Made by a program: the position numbers and the translations under genes. DNA of 64,000 bases from AP-15 sp963796155 (GTDB lineage Bacteria; Pseudomonadota; Alphaproteobacteria; ATCC43930; CGMCC-115725): positions 1 through 64,000 of the forward strand of contig CAWCKT010000004.1 in assembly GCA_963796155.1 (NCBI GenBank), written 5' to 3'. Positions 44,276 through 55,445 of the stretch are shown in pieces. The first letter of the stretch is position 1. Each line of letters starts with the position of its first letter. Below the pieces are notes generated by a model, which made no database searches, was not told the DNA's origin, and saw only the letters and a program-made list of their open reading frames with translations.

Positions 44276-44902
44276 CTAACGCGCCATCGCCGCGACCATC
44301 TCTTCGATCCACGCCCTGTCGTCGCTGATACTCGCGAGCTGCGCCCGCAACTCCGGCTCCGGCATCGCGCACGAGCGGATCACCTGCAGATCTTCCTCGT
44401 CGCCGTCGTAGTCACAGACGATCTCAAGGCGGATCCCATTGGGATCGAAGAAGTAGAACGAGTGGATCGCCGGCGGGATGGTCAAGAGCGGGCCCGCCAC
44501 GATCTCGATGCCGTTCGCCTGGAGCCGCGCCTGCATCTCGCGATAACGGCGCGGCCCGCACACGAACGAGACATGCTGCATTGCGCCGAGCGTATCGCGA
44601 TCCGCATGGGCGACCTCTTTCGGATATTCGAAAAATGCGAGCAGGCTGTCGCCGCCCATGTCGAGAAAGTAGTGGAGAATGTTCTTGTAGGGCGGCGATC
44701 CAACGCCGTGCGCCGGCCCGGCTCCCGGCGGCGGCGACGGCGTAAGCAGACCGTGGACGAGCGGCATACCGAGGACGCGCACGTAGAAATCGAGTGTCAT
44801 GCGCATGTCCGCGGTGACGAGCGCGAGGTGATGGATGCCGCGCAGCAGCGGCTTGCCCAGCGCGGAGGTTTCCGGCCGGGGCTCGGCGATCGGCATGTCC
44901 AT
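44276..44902 (-). CDS. VOC-family dioxygenase-like protein
   Basis: 208 residues with one vicinal-oxygen-chelate module pair. LLRGIHHLALVTADMRMTLD gives the first metal His, TLGAMQHVSFVCGPRRYREM the second, and SFYFFDPNGIRLEIVCDYDG the Glu. These are the three ligands expected of glyoxalase or extradiol-type members. A C-terminal extension of about 45 residues (PEPELRAQLASISDDRAWIE) is unusual. It sits in the minus-strand catabolic run between LLM and nicotinamidase genes. Confidence 0.9.
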   Translation of the reverse strand: MDMPIAEPRPETSALGKPLLRGIHHLALVTADMRMTLDFYVRVLGMPLVHGLLTPSPPPGAGPAHGVGSPPYKNILHYFLDMGGDSLLAFFEYPKEVAHADRDTLGAMQHVSFVCGPRRYREMQARLQANGIEIVAGPLLTIPPAIHSFYFFDPNGIRLEIVCDYDGDEEDLQVIRSCAMPEPELRAQLASISDDRAWIEEMVAAMAR

Positions 44903-45129
44903 TGGTACTTCCGTTGGCTTGTCCTTACAGAAACGCGTCTTTTACCCACCGTGATCCGAGTGGAGGCTTAACCCCGCGATTGTAGGCTACGCCGCCGGGT
45001 AAGCCCGCACAACGCGTACGCAACATCGCGGCTCATTCTGCCGCCTACCCGATTGCACGCGCGGCGGGCTGCAGCCATGGCGACGGCGATCAGATCGGCT
45101 CCCACGTCCTCGGTGTAACCGCCCGCTGA

Positions 45130-46074
45130 TTATAACCCGCGCAGGCGGGGGATGATGTCGCGGGCGATGATTTCGACCTGGTCGGGCTGATACCGGTACG
45201 GGATGAAAATGATTTTTTGCACGCCGACCGCCAGCTGGGCGCGGAGTTGTGCGACGCATTCGTCGACCGTGCCGAAGACTGCCGCTTCCTTGGTCGAGTC
45301 GCTCCAAGCGGCATAATCCCATTCCTGACCCAGCCACTCCATCATCGGCGCCTCGACCGTCTGGCGCGGGCCGACATAAATCGGCAGCTGGTTGGCGTTG
45401 AGCAGACCCTCAGGATCTTGTCCCGCCTCCTCGGCAAAACCGCGCACCTTGGCCCAGGATTTGGCGAACCCCTGCGGGGTATAGAAATACGTCAGCCATC
45501 CACCATTGAGAGCGGCGCGTTTGAGGACGCGGTCGACGTAGCCGCCGATCAGGATCACCGGGAGCCGAGCCGGTTTGGGGGACAGATTGGCGCCGCGCAG
45601 GTGATGCGGCGGGTACTCGCCGTTGACCTGGTTCTCGGTCCACAGCCGGTGGAGGACCTCAAGGCTGCGGTCCATGATCCGGCCACGCTCCTGGAACGGC
45701 ACGCCGACCGCGTCGAACTCGCGGCGATACCAGCCCGAGGCCATCCCCAATAGCAGCCGCCCGCCGGCGATTAGGTCGAGGCTCGCCAGCTCCTTGGCCA
45801 GCACCACCGGGTTGCGCAAGGGCAAGACCAGCACGCCGGTGCCGAGCTTGATGGTCGAGGTGCGTGCGGCGACCGCGCTCAGCAGCATCAGTAAATCGAC
45901 GACCGGAAAAGGCGGGTCGACCCCGAGCAAGATGTGGTCCCACACCCAGACCGAGTCGAAGCCCAGCGCTTCGGCCCTGACCGCGTAAGCGATCAGCGCC
46001 TGCGGATCCGGCATCTCCGGCCAGGTCGTGAAATTGCGCAGTGCCAGGCCAAAGGTGTTCGAGAAAATGGTCAC
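45130..46074 (-). CDS. LLM-class oxidoreductase (F420-dependent-type subgroup)
   Basis: 314 residues, typical of the TIGR03619-like group. Motifs: EALGFDSVWVWDHILLG, STIKLGTGVLVLPLRNPVVL, ELASLDLIAGGRLLLGMASG, WYRREFDAVGVPFQERGRIM, and KPARLPVILIGGYVDRVLKR. Cofactor could be FMN or F420; no F420 biosynthesis gene is in view. It starts 11 bases after the CoA-transferase B stop, so it is part of the same operon. Its last codons resemble the relic in front of pncA. Confidence 0.9.
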   Translation of the reverse strand: MTIFSNTFGLALRNFTTWPEMPDPQALIAYAVRAEALGFDSVWVWDHILLGVDPPFPVVDLLMLLSAVAARTSTIKLGTGVLVLPLRNPVVLAKELASLDLIAGGRLLLGMASGWYRREFDAVGVPFQERGRIMDRSLEVLHRLWTENQVNGEYPPHHLRGANLSPKPARLPVILIGGYVDRVLKRAALNGGWLTYFYTPQGFAKSWAKVRGFAEEAGQDPEGLLNANQLPIYVGPRQTVEAPMMEWLGQEWDYAAWSDSTKEAAVFGTVDECVAQLRAQLAVGVQKIIFIPYRYQPDQVEIIARDIIPRLRGL

Positions 46075-46085
46075 GCGAGGCTCCC

Positions 46086-46859
46086 TCAGGCCGTGTAAAG
46101 CCGCTCGGGGTCGAGATGGCGCAGCACAGCGAGCTCCTTTTCGGTCGGCGGGTCGGTCATCGGCAGATCAGCCTCGATCATGAGCTCGAAACCGGTGTTC
46201 TCCCGCACCTGATCGGCGGTGACGCCGGGATGCAGCGCCAACAGCTTCATCCGCTTTGCGCTCGCGTCGAAACCGAGCAGGGCGAGATCGGTGACGACCC
46301 GGAACATGCCGCCGGCAATCAATCCGGCCGCGCGCCGACTGTCGCCGCCCGCGAGAAAGCCAGGGCTGGTGACAAAATCGACCTGGTTCACGAACCGTCG
46401 CTTCTCGTGCTTCATCGCCACGATCATCTGCGTCAGGCTGGCGATGTCGTTGCCGCCGCCGGTCCCGGGCAGACGCGTCGCCGGGCGGCCGGGCTCGCCG
46501 ATAAACGAGCTGTTGAGGTTGCCGTACTGGTCGATCTGCGCGCCGCCCATGAAGCCAACGTCGACATAGCCGCGTTGGAGCAGCAGCAGCACGTCGGTGC
46601 TGCCCAGCACCATGTTGGCGCGGCGGGTGCAGCGCTGCTCGTTGGTCGAAGGCGGCAATTTCCCCGGCTCGACAAAGGCGCCGATTGTGCCGCCTTCGAA
46701 GAGGATGGTGAGCCCCGGGGCGTGCAGTCTCTGAGCCAGGGTTGCCGCCAACAGCGGGATGCCGACGCCGGCAAAGACGACCTGCCCGTCGCGCAGCAGC
46801 CGCGCACTGATCACCGCCAGCAGCTCGCTCGCCGTACAGGCGGCGCCGTTAGTCGTCAT
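46086..46859 (-). CDS. CoA-transferase family I, beta subunit
   Basis: 257 residues from the ATG at 46859, overlapping the alpha-subunit stop by 11 bases. LLRDGQVVFAGVGIPLLAAT, LTILFEGGTIGAFVEPGKLP (Glu in FEGG), VDVGFMGGAQIDQYGNLNSS and PGTGGGNDIASLTQMIVAMK match the beta subunit of glutaconate/3-oxoadipate-type CoA-transferases. With the alpha subunit it moves CoA between a donor thioester and a carboxylate, probably for an aromatic or branched acid catabolite. Confidence 0.9.
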   Translation of the reverse strand: MTTNGAACTASELLAVISARLLRDGQVVFAGVGIPLLAATLAQRLHAPGLTILFEGGTIGAFVEPGKLPPSTNEQRCTRRANMVLGSTDVLLLLQRGYVDVGFMGGAQIDQYGNLNSSFIGEPGRPATRLPGTGGGNDIASLTQMIVAMKHEKRRFVNQVDFVTSPGFLAGGDSRRAAGLIAGGMFRVVTDLALLGFDASAKRMKLLALHPGVTADQVRENTGFELMIEADLPMTDPPTEKELAVLRHLDPERLYTA

Positions 46860-47799
46860 AAATGCTCCTCCCGCGGCGGCTCGCCTCGAGCAATTCGTCG
46901 AGGCCGAGCAAACCCAGGTACGCGGTCCACGACTTTGGACCATAGAAATAGCGCTCGAGGTATGACCGCATGCCCTGGTCGGGGTCCTGCCTTATTTGGG
47001 CGGCATAAAAATCGAGGTGCTTAAACAGCGGCTCGTAGAGGCCGTAGCACTCGTGCGGCGCCGAGCCGAACGGGACCTCGACGACGGCCTCGACGGCGAG
47101 GAACGGGATCTTGGTCTGGTCCGGTGAGCGGCGGATCTGGTCGTTCGAGACGATGCGCTCGGTGGTCAAGATCACGCGGTTCGCTGCCATTGCAAGATCG
47201 AGGTCCATGAACGGCAGCCCGTCGATTTGCGCGTTGCCGTAAGCGTCGCAGCGCTGGACGTGGATCAGCGCGACATCCGGGTTGAGTGCAGGAACCAGCA
47301 CCAGCTTCTCGCCGGTGAACGGACAGTCGATCTGCCGCGCATCGGGCAATTGCCCGAGCAAATCGGAGCCCATCATCGAGCGCATCGGCAAGAACGGCAC
47401 ACCCATCGCGCCCGCGCGGAAGCGCAGGCCCACCGCCATGTGGCTCCATTCCTCGAACCGCGCACGATTTGATTCGGTGTAGGCGCGCATGACGCGCGAT
47501 ACGCCCCAGACGATCCCTTGGCTGAACCAACTCGTCAGGATGTGCCGGCTCGCCCCCGAGGCGAACAGCAGCTCGCCCTCGCTCGAAGTGATGCTGCGGC
47601 AGCACGAAAGGTCTTTGCGGCCGGCGCGGATCAATGCCCAGATCATCGCCATCGGCGTGCGCGACAATGTGCTGCCGCCGATGCCGACCGAAGCGCCGTC
47701 GGGGACGAGTGCCGCTGCCTCTTCGAGCGACATCACCTTCTCGCGCAGGCTGCGGTCGCGCTCGTTGTGTACGGCGGCGGAGTTCGTCGTAGGCGAGCG

Positions 47800-47803
<4 letters not shown>
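46849..47803 (-). CDS. CoA-transferase family I, alpha subunit (N-terminal frameshift)
   Basis: From codon 20 on the protein is clean: REKVMSLEEAAALVPDGASV, GIGGSTLSRTPMAMIWALIR, the VALIHVQRCDAYGNAQIDGL region and EVPFGSAPHECYGLYEPLFK. The start is problematic. A TTG at 47803, overlapping the PLP gene's TGA and seven bases after GGAGG, opens MTLAYDELRR; the family then continues AVHNERDRSLREKVMSLEEA, which is present but one frame away. A single-base indel near 47774 separates them. Otherwise translation would have to begin at the ATG at 47733 with a poor ribosome-binding site. Confidence 0.83.
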
Positions 47804-49297
<1,494 letters not shown>

Positions 49298-49381
49298 GAT
49301 GCGACCATCTTACCTCAGGACAGGGCTCTAACTTAGCCGACTGTCTGCTAAGCTTCGAGCAGGTATCAGAAGGAGGCGGCA

Positions 49382-50574
49382 TTGTCCGGTGTGCTCGAAG
49401 GCATACGCGTGCTGGATTTCGGGCGCTACATCGCAGGACCGTTCTGCGCCGCACTCCTGGCCGATCTCGGCGCCGAGGTGATCCGCATCGAGCGATTGGG
49501 CGGCGGCGAGGATCGCCCGTTCATCCCGGTCGGCGCCGGACCCGAGGGCGGCGGTGCGATGTTCCTGGCGATGAACCGCAACAAGCTCGGGATGACCCTG
49601 GACCCAGCCGCCCCGAAGGGCCGCGAGATCGTCAAGAAGCTCGTTGCGACCGCCGATGTCGTCGTCGCCAATCTGCCGCCGCAGGTGCTGCGCGCGCTGG
49701 CCCTCGACCTCGACAGCCTGCGCCTCGTCAAGCCCGACATCATCCTGACGACGGTCACCGGCTTTGGCGCCGGCGGGCCGCTGAGCCACAAGCACGGCTT
49801 CGACGGCATCGGCCAGGCGATGAGCGGTGCCGCCTATCTTTCCGGCACACCGGACCAGCCGATCGCCATCAAATTACCCTGGGTCGATTTCGGCACGGCG
49901 TGCCTATCGGCTTTCGGCACGCTCGCCGCGTTGATCGAGCGGGGCAAGACCGGCCGTGGGCAGAAGGTCGAGGGCGCGTTGCTGCGCACCGCGATCGCCT
50001 TCGCTAATGCGACCCTGATCGAGCAGGCGTTGACCCGGGTCGACCGCACCGCAACCCTCAACCGCGGCTTCAACTCGGCCCCGGCCGACATCTTTCGCTG
50101 CACGGACGGCTGGATCGTCGCGACGGTGATCGGCCCGGCGATGTTCCGGCGCTGGAGCCGGATGATCGGCGAGGACCAGTGGCTCGCCGACCCGCGCTTC
50201 GGCGACGACCAGTCGCGCGCCGACAACGGCGAGATCATCTCGGCGCGGATGAGCCAATGGTGTGCGGAGCGCAGTTGCGCCGAGGCGCTCGCAGGCACTC
50301 GAAGAAGCCAACATCGTGGCGGGGCAGGTCTATTCCCCGCAGCAAGCGCTCGACGACCCGCACATCCGCGCCGCCGGCCTCCTCGCGGAGGTGACCTATC
50401 CCGGGGCTTGGGGAGACATTGCCGCTGGCCCCGACCCCGATCGAGCTCTCCGAAACCCCGGGCACCTACCGCCGGCCGGCGCCGCTGCTCGGCGAGCACA
50501 CCGACGAGATCCTCCGGAGCCTCGGGTATAGCGACACCGAGATCGCCGCGCTGCGCCGGGAACGCATCGTCTGA
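49382..50574 (+). CDS. CaiB/BaiF (family III) CoA-transferase, two frameshifts
   Basis: TTG start with GGAGG five bases upstream. The first 300 codons are intact: GIRVLDFGRYIAGPFCAALL, DLGAEVIRIERLGGGEDRPF, LNRNKLGMT-type segment, and LPWVDFGTACLSAFGTLAAL, where Asp is the catalytic residue. Near 50287 the frame shifts (continuing as QALEEANIVAGQVYSPQQAL) and near 50425 shifts again (PLAPTPIELSETPGTYRRPA and ending AALRRERIV at TGA 50572-50574). Both downstream parts are well conserved, so either the lesions are very recent or the assembly has errors here. Divergent from the PLP/CoA-transferase operon. Confidence 0.83.
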
Positions 50575-50729
50575 GTCCTCGGCATCGGCAGAGAAAAAGC
50601 GCATTCCAGCACCCGGAACGCGGCCGTATGGCCGACGGGTATCGGGGGAGGTAGCGCCCTCGGCGGCCTATGCCATGGGCCAGCGGCCCCAGGCGGTGCT
50701 GGCAACGCGTCTTGGTGACTAGGGGATAT

Positions 50730-50956
50730 TAGTCTGGGTTGACCTCGGCGGATCGGCTCGCGCAGAATCAAACCTGCGAACGGGAATACAGGGAGGCACA
50801 AAATGCCCTACCACCTCGAAGGGCGTCTGCTCGAAGTATGCGATTGCCGGGTGCTCTGCCCGTGCTGGATTGGCGAGGATCCCGACAACGGCACCTGCAA
50901 CTCGGTTCTCGCGTATCATTTCGACGCGGGAACAATCGACGGAGTTGATGTCGCTG
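50730..50956 (+). repeat. Direct repeat R1, truncated copy (matches 55374-55600)
   Basis: About 227 bases almost identical to the promoter-proximal part and first 50 codons of the DUF1326 gene at 55.4 kb. Only a few positions differ (for instance the CGCGCAG/CGGTCAG and TCAAAC/TCAAGC sites). Both ends of the similarity are sharp. Confidence 0.95.
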
Positions 50957-51045
50957 AACGGGAGGCGGCCTTGAGTTGGGCCGCTTCCCGATTTCGACAA
51001 AAGCCGCAGATGTTTCTTATGAAATCGGCATGTATTTGCTTTTGA
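50803..51045 (+). pseudogene. DUF1326 gene, 5' fragment
   Basis: The first 50 codons (MPYHLEGRLLEVCDCRVLCP, then CWIGEDPDNGTCNSVLAYHF) equal those of the full gene at 55446. After DGVDVA the sequence is unrelated (EREAALSWAASRFRQKPQMF) and ends after 80 codons. The Cys-rich segment remains, but about 150 residues are missing. Confidence 0.9.
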
Positions 51046-51199
51046 AGAAAATTCATAGTTAATCTCGAAAATGTGATTCACAGTTTAGGGGGAGCCAATT
51101 TAACCTGCGATCGTGTTTGGCTGCCTACTCAATTTCGCTCAAAACCGAGAAATCTCGACGCACCGTTTAGTAATTAGGTGACAAAGGAAGGAGAGGACT

Positions 51200-51466
51200 G
51201 TGACAAACCTGACCCGACGCTCGTTTCTGCAGCGCACCCCACTAACCGCGGCAACCCTCAGCGTGTTGCCGGCGATGCCCGCCCTGGCGGCCATTGGATA
51301 CCCTCCAGAAGCAGCCGGACCTCGGTCGTCCGCCGCGGGCGCCGGCTCTATGGTCATTCATGTCAATGATGTTGCGACGGGTTCGATGACCCTCCTCGTC
51401 GGCGCACGGGAGGTCTCGCTCCGCGATCCCCGGCTCGTTGCTTACTTCATCGAAGCTGCCCGCTGA
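51200..51466 (+). CDS. Small Tat-exported protein
   Basis: 88 residues from a GTG start with GGAGAGG upstream. The N-terminus NLTRRSFLQRTPLTAATLSV has the twin-Arg motif TRRSFLQ and a hydrophobic stretch ending in a likely AxA cleavage site at PALAA (about residue 30). The mature part of some 55 residues, with SMVIHVNDVATGSMTLLVGA, is not a family I know. It is followed 66 bases later by the DUF4331 gene and may be co-transcribed. Confidence 0.75.
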   Translation: MTNLTRRSFLQRTPLTAATLSVLPAMPALAAIGYPPEAAGPRSSAAGAGSMVIHVNDVATGSMTLLVGAREVSLRDPRLVAYFIEAAR

Positions 51467-51532
51467 GTGCCGAACGCAGGCTCATCGATCATCGAGCAGC
51501 TGCTCGTCTGCAAGACGGAGAGGTTGAGACAC

Positions 51533-52902
51533 ATGTCGTCGCATCGTGAAGCCCCAGAGATTTCCAAAGACCCGGTAGCCGACAACACCGATGTCTACGC
51601 CTTTGTGAGCCCAGACAACCCAAGCACGGTCACCCTGATCGCCAATTTCATTCCGTTGGAGTGGCCGCCGGGCGGACCGAACTTCTACGAGTTCGGCGAT
51701 GATGTGCTTTATGAGATCAACATCGACAATGACGGGGATGGGGTCGCCGACATCGCCTACCAATTCCAGTTTCAGACCACCCTGCAAAATCCCGACACGT
51801 TTCTGTATAATACCGGACCGATCAGCTCCCTAACCGATCCGAATTGGAATAAGCGTCAGTTGTATTCACTGAGCCGGGTGAAGAACGGCCGCACGACCGT
51901 CTTGGGCGACAATGCTGGCCTCTCCGCCCTGCAACATAGGCCCCTCTTCCACCCCGAACTATGACGCTCTCGCACAGGAAGCGATCCACGTTTTGCCCGG
52001 TGGTGAAACGGTGTTTGCCGGGCAGCGGGCCGAGGGGTTCTATGTCGATTTGGGTGCGGTATTCGACCTTCTCGACCTGCGACCCTTCCAGAATCTTCAC
52101 ATCAATCCGATGGCTCCCGCGCCCGGCGTCAACGGCACCAATCGGCTCAACGTCCATACCATGGCGATCCAGCTGCCCAAGAGCATGCTGACCCGCGATG
52201 GCTCCAGTCCCACCAACCCAAGCGACCCGCGCTCGGTCATTGGCGTGTGGGCTTCGGCCAGTCGCCGGAAGGCGATAGTCTTTGGGCCTAACGGCGAGAT
52301 CGAAGAGTATGGGCCATGGGTACAGGTGTCGCGGCTCGGTGATCCCCTGTTCAACGAAGTCATCATCCCGCTTGGCCTGAAGGACTTCTGGAACTCGCAG
52401 TCTCCCTATAACGACAAGCAGTTCCTCAAATATGTCCAGCACCCGGAGGTCCCACAGCGGCTGGTGGAGGTCTATCCCGGAGTTTTCCCCAATCTGGCCG
52501 CCTACAGCAAACCCCGAGCCGACCTGGTGGCCATCCTTCTGACCGGCATCCCGGCGGGCATCATTCCCGGCTTCCAGAACTCCACCGGGCAGAACGGTCG
52601 CCGATCTGCTGCGGCTGAACATGGCCATTCCGCCGGCGGCAGCACCGAACATCCTCGGGATCTTGGGCGGCGATCTCGCCGGGTTTCCCAATGGGCGCCG
52701 AGTGGTCGACGACGTCTTTACGATCGAGTTGCGCGCCCTCGCCGGCGTGACGATCCCGCTGGTCGATCCTTCTTACACCCCGGATGCGGCTGCATCCGTG
52801 GTCACGGACGGCCTCACCCCGAGCAATATCGACTCCCCGTTCTTGACGAGTTTCCCCTATCTCGGAATACCCTACGCCGGTTTCGACTATCCGAGTTCGT
52901 AG
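51533..52902 (+). CDS. DUF4331 protein, two frameshifts
   Basis: MSSHREAPEISKDPVADNTD and VYAFVSPDNPSTVTLIANFI are the classic DUF4331 start, here without a signal peptide. Near 51920 the frame changes after TTVLGDN to ASPPCNIGPSSTPNYDALAQ, continuing through VFAGQRAEGFYVDLGAVFDL and NVHTMAIQLPKSMLTRDGSS. Near 52600 an extra G shifts again from STGQN to VADLLRLNMAIPPAAAPNIL and the end YPSS. Combined length is about 456 residues, normal for the family. Function of DUF4331 is unknown; it neighbours metal and redox genes in many genomes. Confidence 0.83.
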
Positions 52903-53055
52903 GAGCTGCTGCTCGTCTTGTGATTACTCGTAGGTGTTAGGCGGAGAGCCTGCACACGGGCCCCTCGCCGGTGCCAATACCCGGCCTCGGAGAGGAGGGA
53001 TTGGACGAGACGGTGTCGACATCAACCGAGACCAGCGACAGAGAGGACCAAACAG

Positions 53056-53388
53056 ATGGCTGAACAACATTCTGACCGGGTCCATTCCGAAACCGTCGTG
53101 CTCGATATTGGGCAGGACATTGGGGCACTGATCATCTATGCCGAGGCTGAGTTGCACGGGCGAGAAATCGAGGTCAGCCCGCGGGGGAGTGCGACGCGGG
53201 TCCATGTCGAGGTCTTGGAGCGCAGAATTAACGGTCGGCCGGTCTTTGCGGCGGTGTTTCCTAGGCTGCGCGCGGGCGAGTACGACATTTGGGAAAACTT
53301 CCTGAAACCCAGCGGTACCGTCACTATCGTCGGGGGCGAGGTTGCGACCGTCGACTGGCGTCAGAATGCCCTAAGAAGCTCCAATTAG
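53056..53388 (+). CDS. Hypothetical protein
   Basis: 110 residues, all-beta by pattern: SETVVLDIGQDIGALIIYAE, LHGREIEVSPRGSATRVHVE, VFAAVFPRLRAGEYDIWENF and SGTVTIVGGEVATVDWRQ. I recognise no named domain, though the final part resembles a small carboxypeptidase-regulatory or Ig-like strand set. It ends 17 bases before the nickel/cobalt permease start and lies downstream of DUF4331, so it belongs to the same cargo operon. Confidence 0.7.
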   Translation: MAEQHSDRVHSETVVLDIGQDIGALIIYAEAELHGREIEVSPRGSATRVHVEVLERRINGRPVFAAVFPRLRAGEYDIWENFLKPSGTVTIVGGEVATVDWRQNALRSSN

Positions 53389-53405
53389 AGCCGGGCCTGA
53401 CCGAC

Positions 53406-54467
53406 ATGGTCGCCCTGCTGAGCCGAATCCGTAGGCGGGCGGCCTCCCTCCGACAGCCGATCCCCGGGATCTGCGCCCTCCTCCTCCTTGCCAACCTGAG
53501 CGCATGGGCGTGGGCGGCGCTGGTGTTTCGACACGAGCCGGTTCTGCTCGGCACCGCGTTCTTGGCCTATGGGTTCGGCCTGCGCCACGCGGTCGACGCC
53601 GACCACATTGCGGCGATCGACAATGTGACCCGCAAACTGATGCAAGAGGGCAAACGGCCGGTCGGGGTTGGCCTATTCTTTGCGATGGGCCACTCGACCG
53701 TCGTAGTCCTGGCCGCGGCAGGCGTCGCCGGCGTGGCGACGGCGCTGGCGGGATCCCTCGACCGGTTCAAGGCCGTCGGCAGCATCATTGGCACCGGCGT
53801 CTCTGCGTTATTCTTGTTCGCTATCGCGATTGCCAACGTGATCATTCTGCGCGGCGTGTGGCGGACCTTCCAGCACGTGCGCAAGGGCGGCCGCTACGTG
53901 GAGGAAGATTTCGATCTCCTGCTCAACAGCCGGGGCCTGTTCGCGCGCTTGTTCCGCCCGCTCTTCCGGCTGATCAGCGAGAGCTGGCACATGTACCCGA
54001 TCGGCTTCCTATTCGGGCTCGGCTTCGACACGGCGACCGAGATAGCGTTACTCGCCGTGGCGGCGACCGCGGCTGCCAACGGCGTGTCGATCTCGGCCAT
54101 AATGGTGTTCCCGGCCCTGTTCGCCGCGGGGATGTCGCTGGTCGACACCACCGACGGCATTTTGATGCTCGGCGTCTACGACTGGGCGTTCATCAAGCCG
54201 GTTCGCAAGCTCTACTACAACATGACGATCACCTTCGTGTCGGTCATGGTCGCGGTTCTGATTGGGGGCATTGAAGCGCTGGGGCTGATGGGTGATCGGT
54301 TCACGCTGAAAGGTGCATTCTGGGATGCCGTCGATGCGCTGAATGGTAACTTCACCGTGCTCGGCGCTGCCGTCATCGGCCTGTTCATCGCCGCCTGGGT
54401 CGGCTCGGTCATCGTCTATCGCTACACACGCCTGGACGAAATCCAGGTGACATCCGCCGAGAGATAA
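53406..54467 (+). CDS. Nickel/cobalt permease, NiCoT family (HoxN/NixA-like)
   Basis: 353 residues from the ATG at 53406 with eight membrane segments. Signature sequences of NiCoT permeases are all there: RHAVDADHIAAIDNVTRK in helix 2 (His and Asp metal ligands), GLFFAMGHSTVVVLAAAG, FGLGFDTATEIALLAVAAT and MSLVDTTDGILMLGVYDWAF. It imports Ni2+ or Co2+. It is followed directly by a remnant of a HupE/UreJ-type nickel carrier. No urease or hydrogenase gene is in the window. Confidence 0.93.
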   Translation: MVALLSRIRRRAASLRQPIPGICALLLLANLSAWAWAALVFRHEPVLLGTAFLAYGFGLRHAVDADHIAAIDNVTRKLMQEGKRPVGVGLFFAMGHSTVVVLAAAGVAGVATALAGSLDRFKAVGSIIGTGVSALFLFAIAIANVIILRGVWRTFQHVRKGGRYVEEDFDLLLNSRGLFARLFRPLFRLISESWHMYPIGFLFGLGFDTATEIALLAVAATAAANGVSISAIMVFPALFAAGMSLVDTTDGILMLGVYDWAFIKPVRKLYYNMTITFVSVMVAVLIGGIEALGLMGDRFTLKGAFWDAVDALNGNFTVLGAAVIGLFIAAWVGSVIVYRYTRLDEIQVTSAER

Positions 54468-54701
54468 TCCGCCGGTCTCGCGCTGCCCGAGCCGGCGCTG
54501 GCGGTGTCATTGGTCAGCTTTAATCTCGGCGTCGAGGCGGGGCAGCTGGCGATCGTCGCGACGTTCCTGCCGCTCGCCTATCTAGCGCGCCGCTTATGGC
54601 TCTACCCGCGGTTCGTTCTCGGGGCCAACTCATTGAGCATCGTTGCGGTCGCGTCGGTGTGGCTGATTGAGCGGAGCTCCAATGTCAAAGTATTTTTATA
54701 A
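54468..54701 (+). pseudogene. HupE/UreJ-family C-terminal fragment
   Basis: The frame opens right after the permease stop codon and reads GLALPEPALAVSLVSFNLGV then EAGQLAIVATFLPLAYLARR and VASVWLIER, the last two helices of HupE/UreJ-2 proteins with their FNxGVExGQ motif. About 120 N-terminal residues are missing. A GTG at 54504 could start a 65-residue peptide, but it would be only a fragment. HupE/UreJ proteins are also nickel or cobalt carriers. Confidence 0.8.
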
Positions 54702-54722
54702 GAACTGCGAAGCTACTAGGCG

Positions 54723-54790
54723 ACCTGGAGTTCACCCAGATAGGCGTGGCGGATCAGCTCGGTTTAGCGCAGTTCGGCAGCGGGTCCGCT
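54723..54790 (-). repeat. livF 3'-end fragment (matches 58447-58514)
   Basis: 68 bases with two mismatches to the last codons of the livF gene at 58.4 kb, in the same orientation. One mismatch creates a stop codon in the copied frame. Similarity breaks off sharply at both ends. Confidence 0.93.
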
Positions 54791-55373
54791 GTGCCGGACA
54801 CCGTATCTAGCGCTGCCTCGTTCAGGCCGTGACTCGGGAAATGGTGCTTGGGTTGTATTGTAGCTCGGGCCATCTCCCGGATCGACTGGCCTTCGTCGCG
54901 GCGCTCTCGTGTTGCTGGTGCGCGGTGAGCTTCGGGTTTTGAAAACGCGGCGCCCGGCAGAGGGGACCTTTGCCTCAGCCGAGCTCGGCCCGGCGCTCTA
55001 AGCCGGCGCCGAATTTGCGGGGCGGTGGGTGCGGAGCCCCCGCAGCTGGGCCGGATGGTGGGTAAACAGCATTTACTGATTGACAGATTTTGATATGCAT
55101 GCCATTATAGCAATATCTCATTGAGCGTTATCCACCGTTTGGTGTCGCGTGGCCATGCACCCCGCGGTATTTGCACTTTTGTCAACCAGCAGACGGGCCG
55201 CCCGGCATGTGCTGTCATCCCGCTGTTCTTTTGCTCGCTACGCCGCCGGAAGTCGAGGATTCCTGCGGCGGAGGAGCGGTCCGTCGCTGATAATTTCCTG
55301 TAAAAACAGCAAAAACAGGCCCTTCGGGAAAGGCCGATAATTCCGCACTTTGACGTCAAGGTGAGTCACTACT
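54791..55373. other. Intergenic region with dispersed repeat copy 2
   Basis: About 580 bases without a gene. It includes an AT-richer stretch near 55080-55120 and the inverted partner (55284-55318) of the 30.8 kb dispersed repeat, with surrounding similarity. Short open frames at 55.1-55.4 kb are repeat translations (CTFVNQQTGRP type) and not credible genes. Confidence 0.5.
55284..55318 (-). repeat. Dispersed repeat, copy 2 (core)
   Basis: Reverse complement matches 30755-30789 at 33 of 35 positions. Confidence 0.8.
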
Positions 55374-55445
55374 AGTCTGGGTTGACCTCGGCGGATCGGC
55401 TCGGTCAGAATCAAGCCTGCGAACGGGAATACAGGGAGGCACAAA

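Noticed and set aside
44903..45129. Possible gene or RNA between VOC and LLM genes
   Set aside because: Only degenerate sequence with stops in all frames and no stable structure that I could define.
51200..51466. Riboswitch or cobalamin leader for the nickel/cobalt cargo
   Set aside because: No B12-box or NiCo-riboswitch-like conserved core was seen in the 51.05-51.2 kb or 52.9-53.05 kb gaps.
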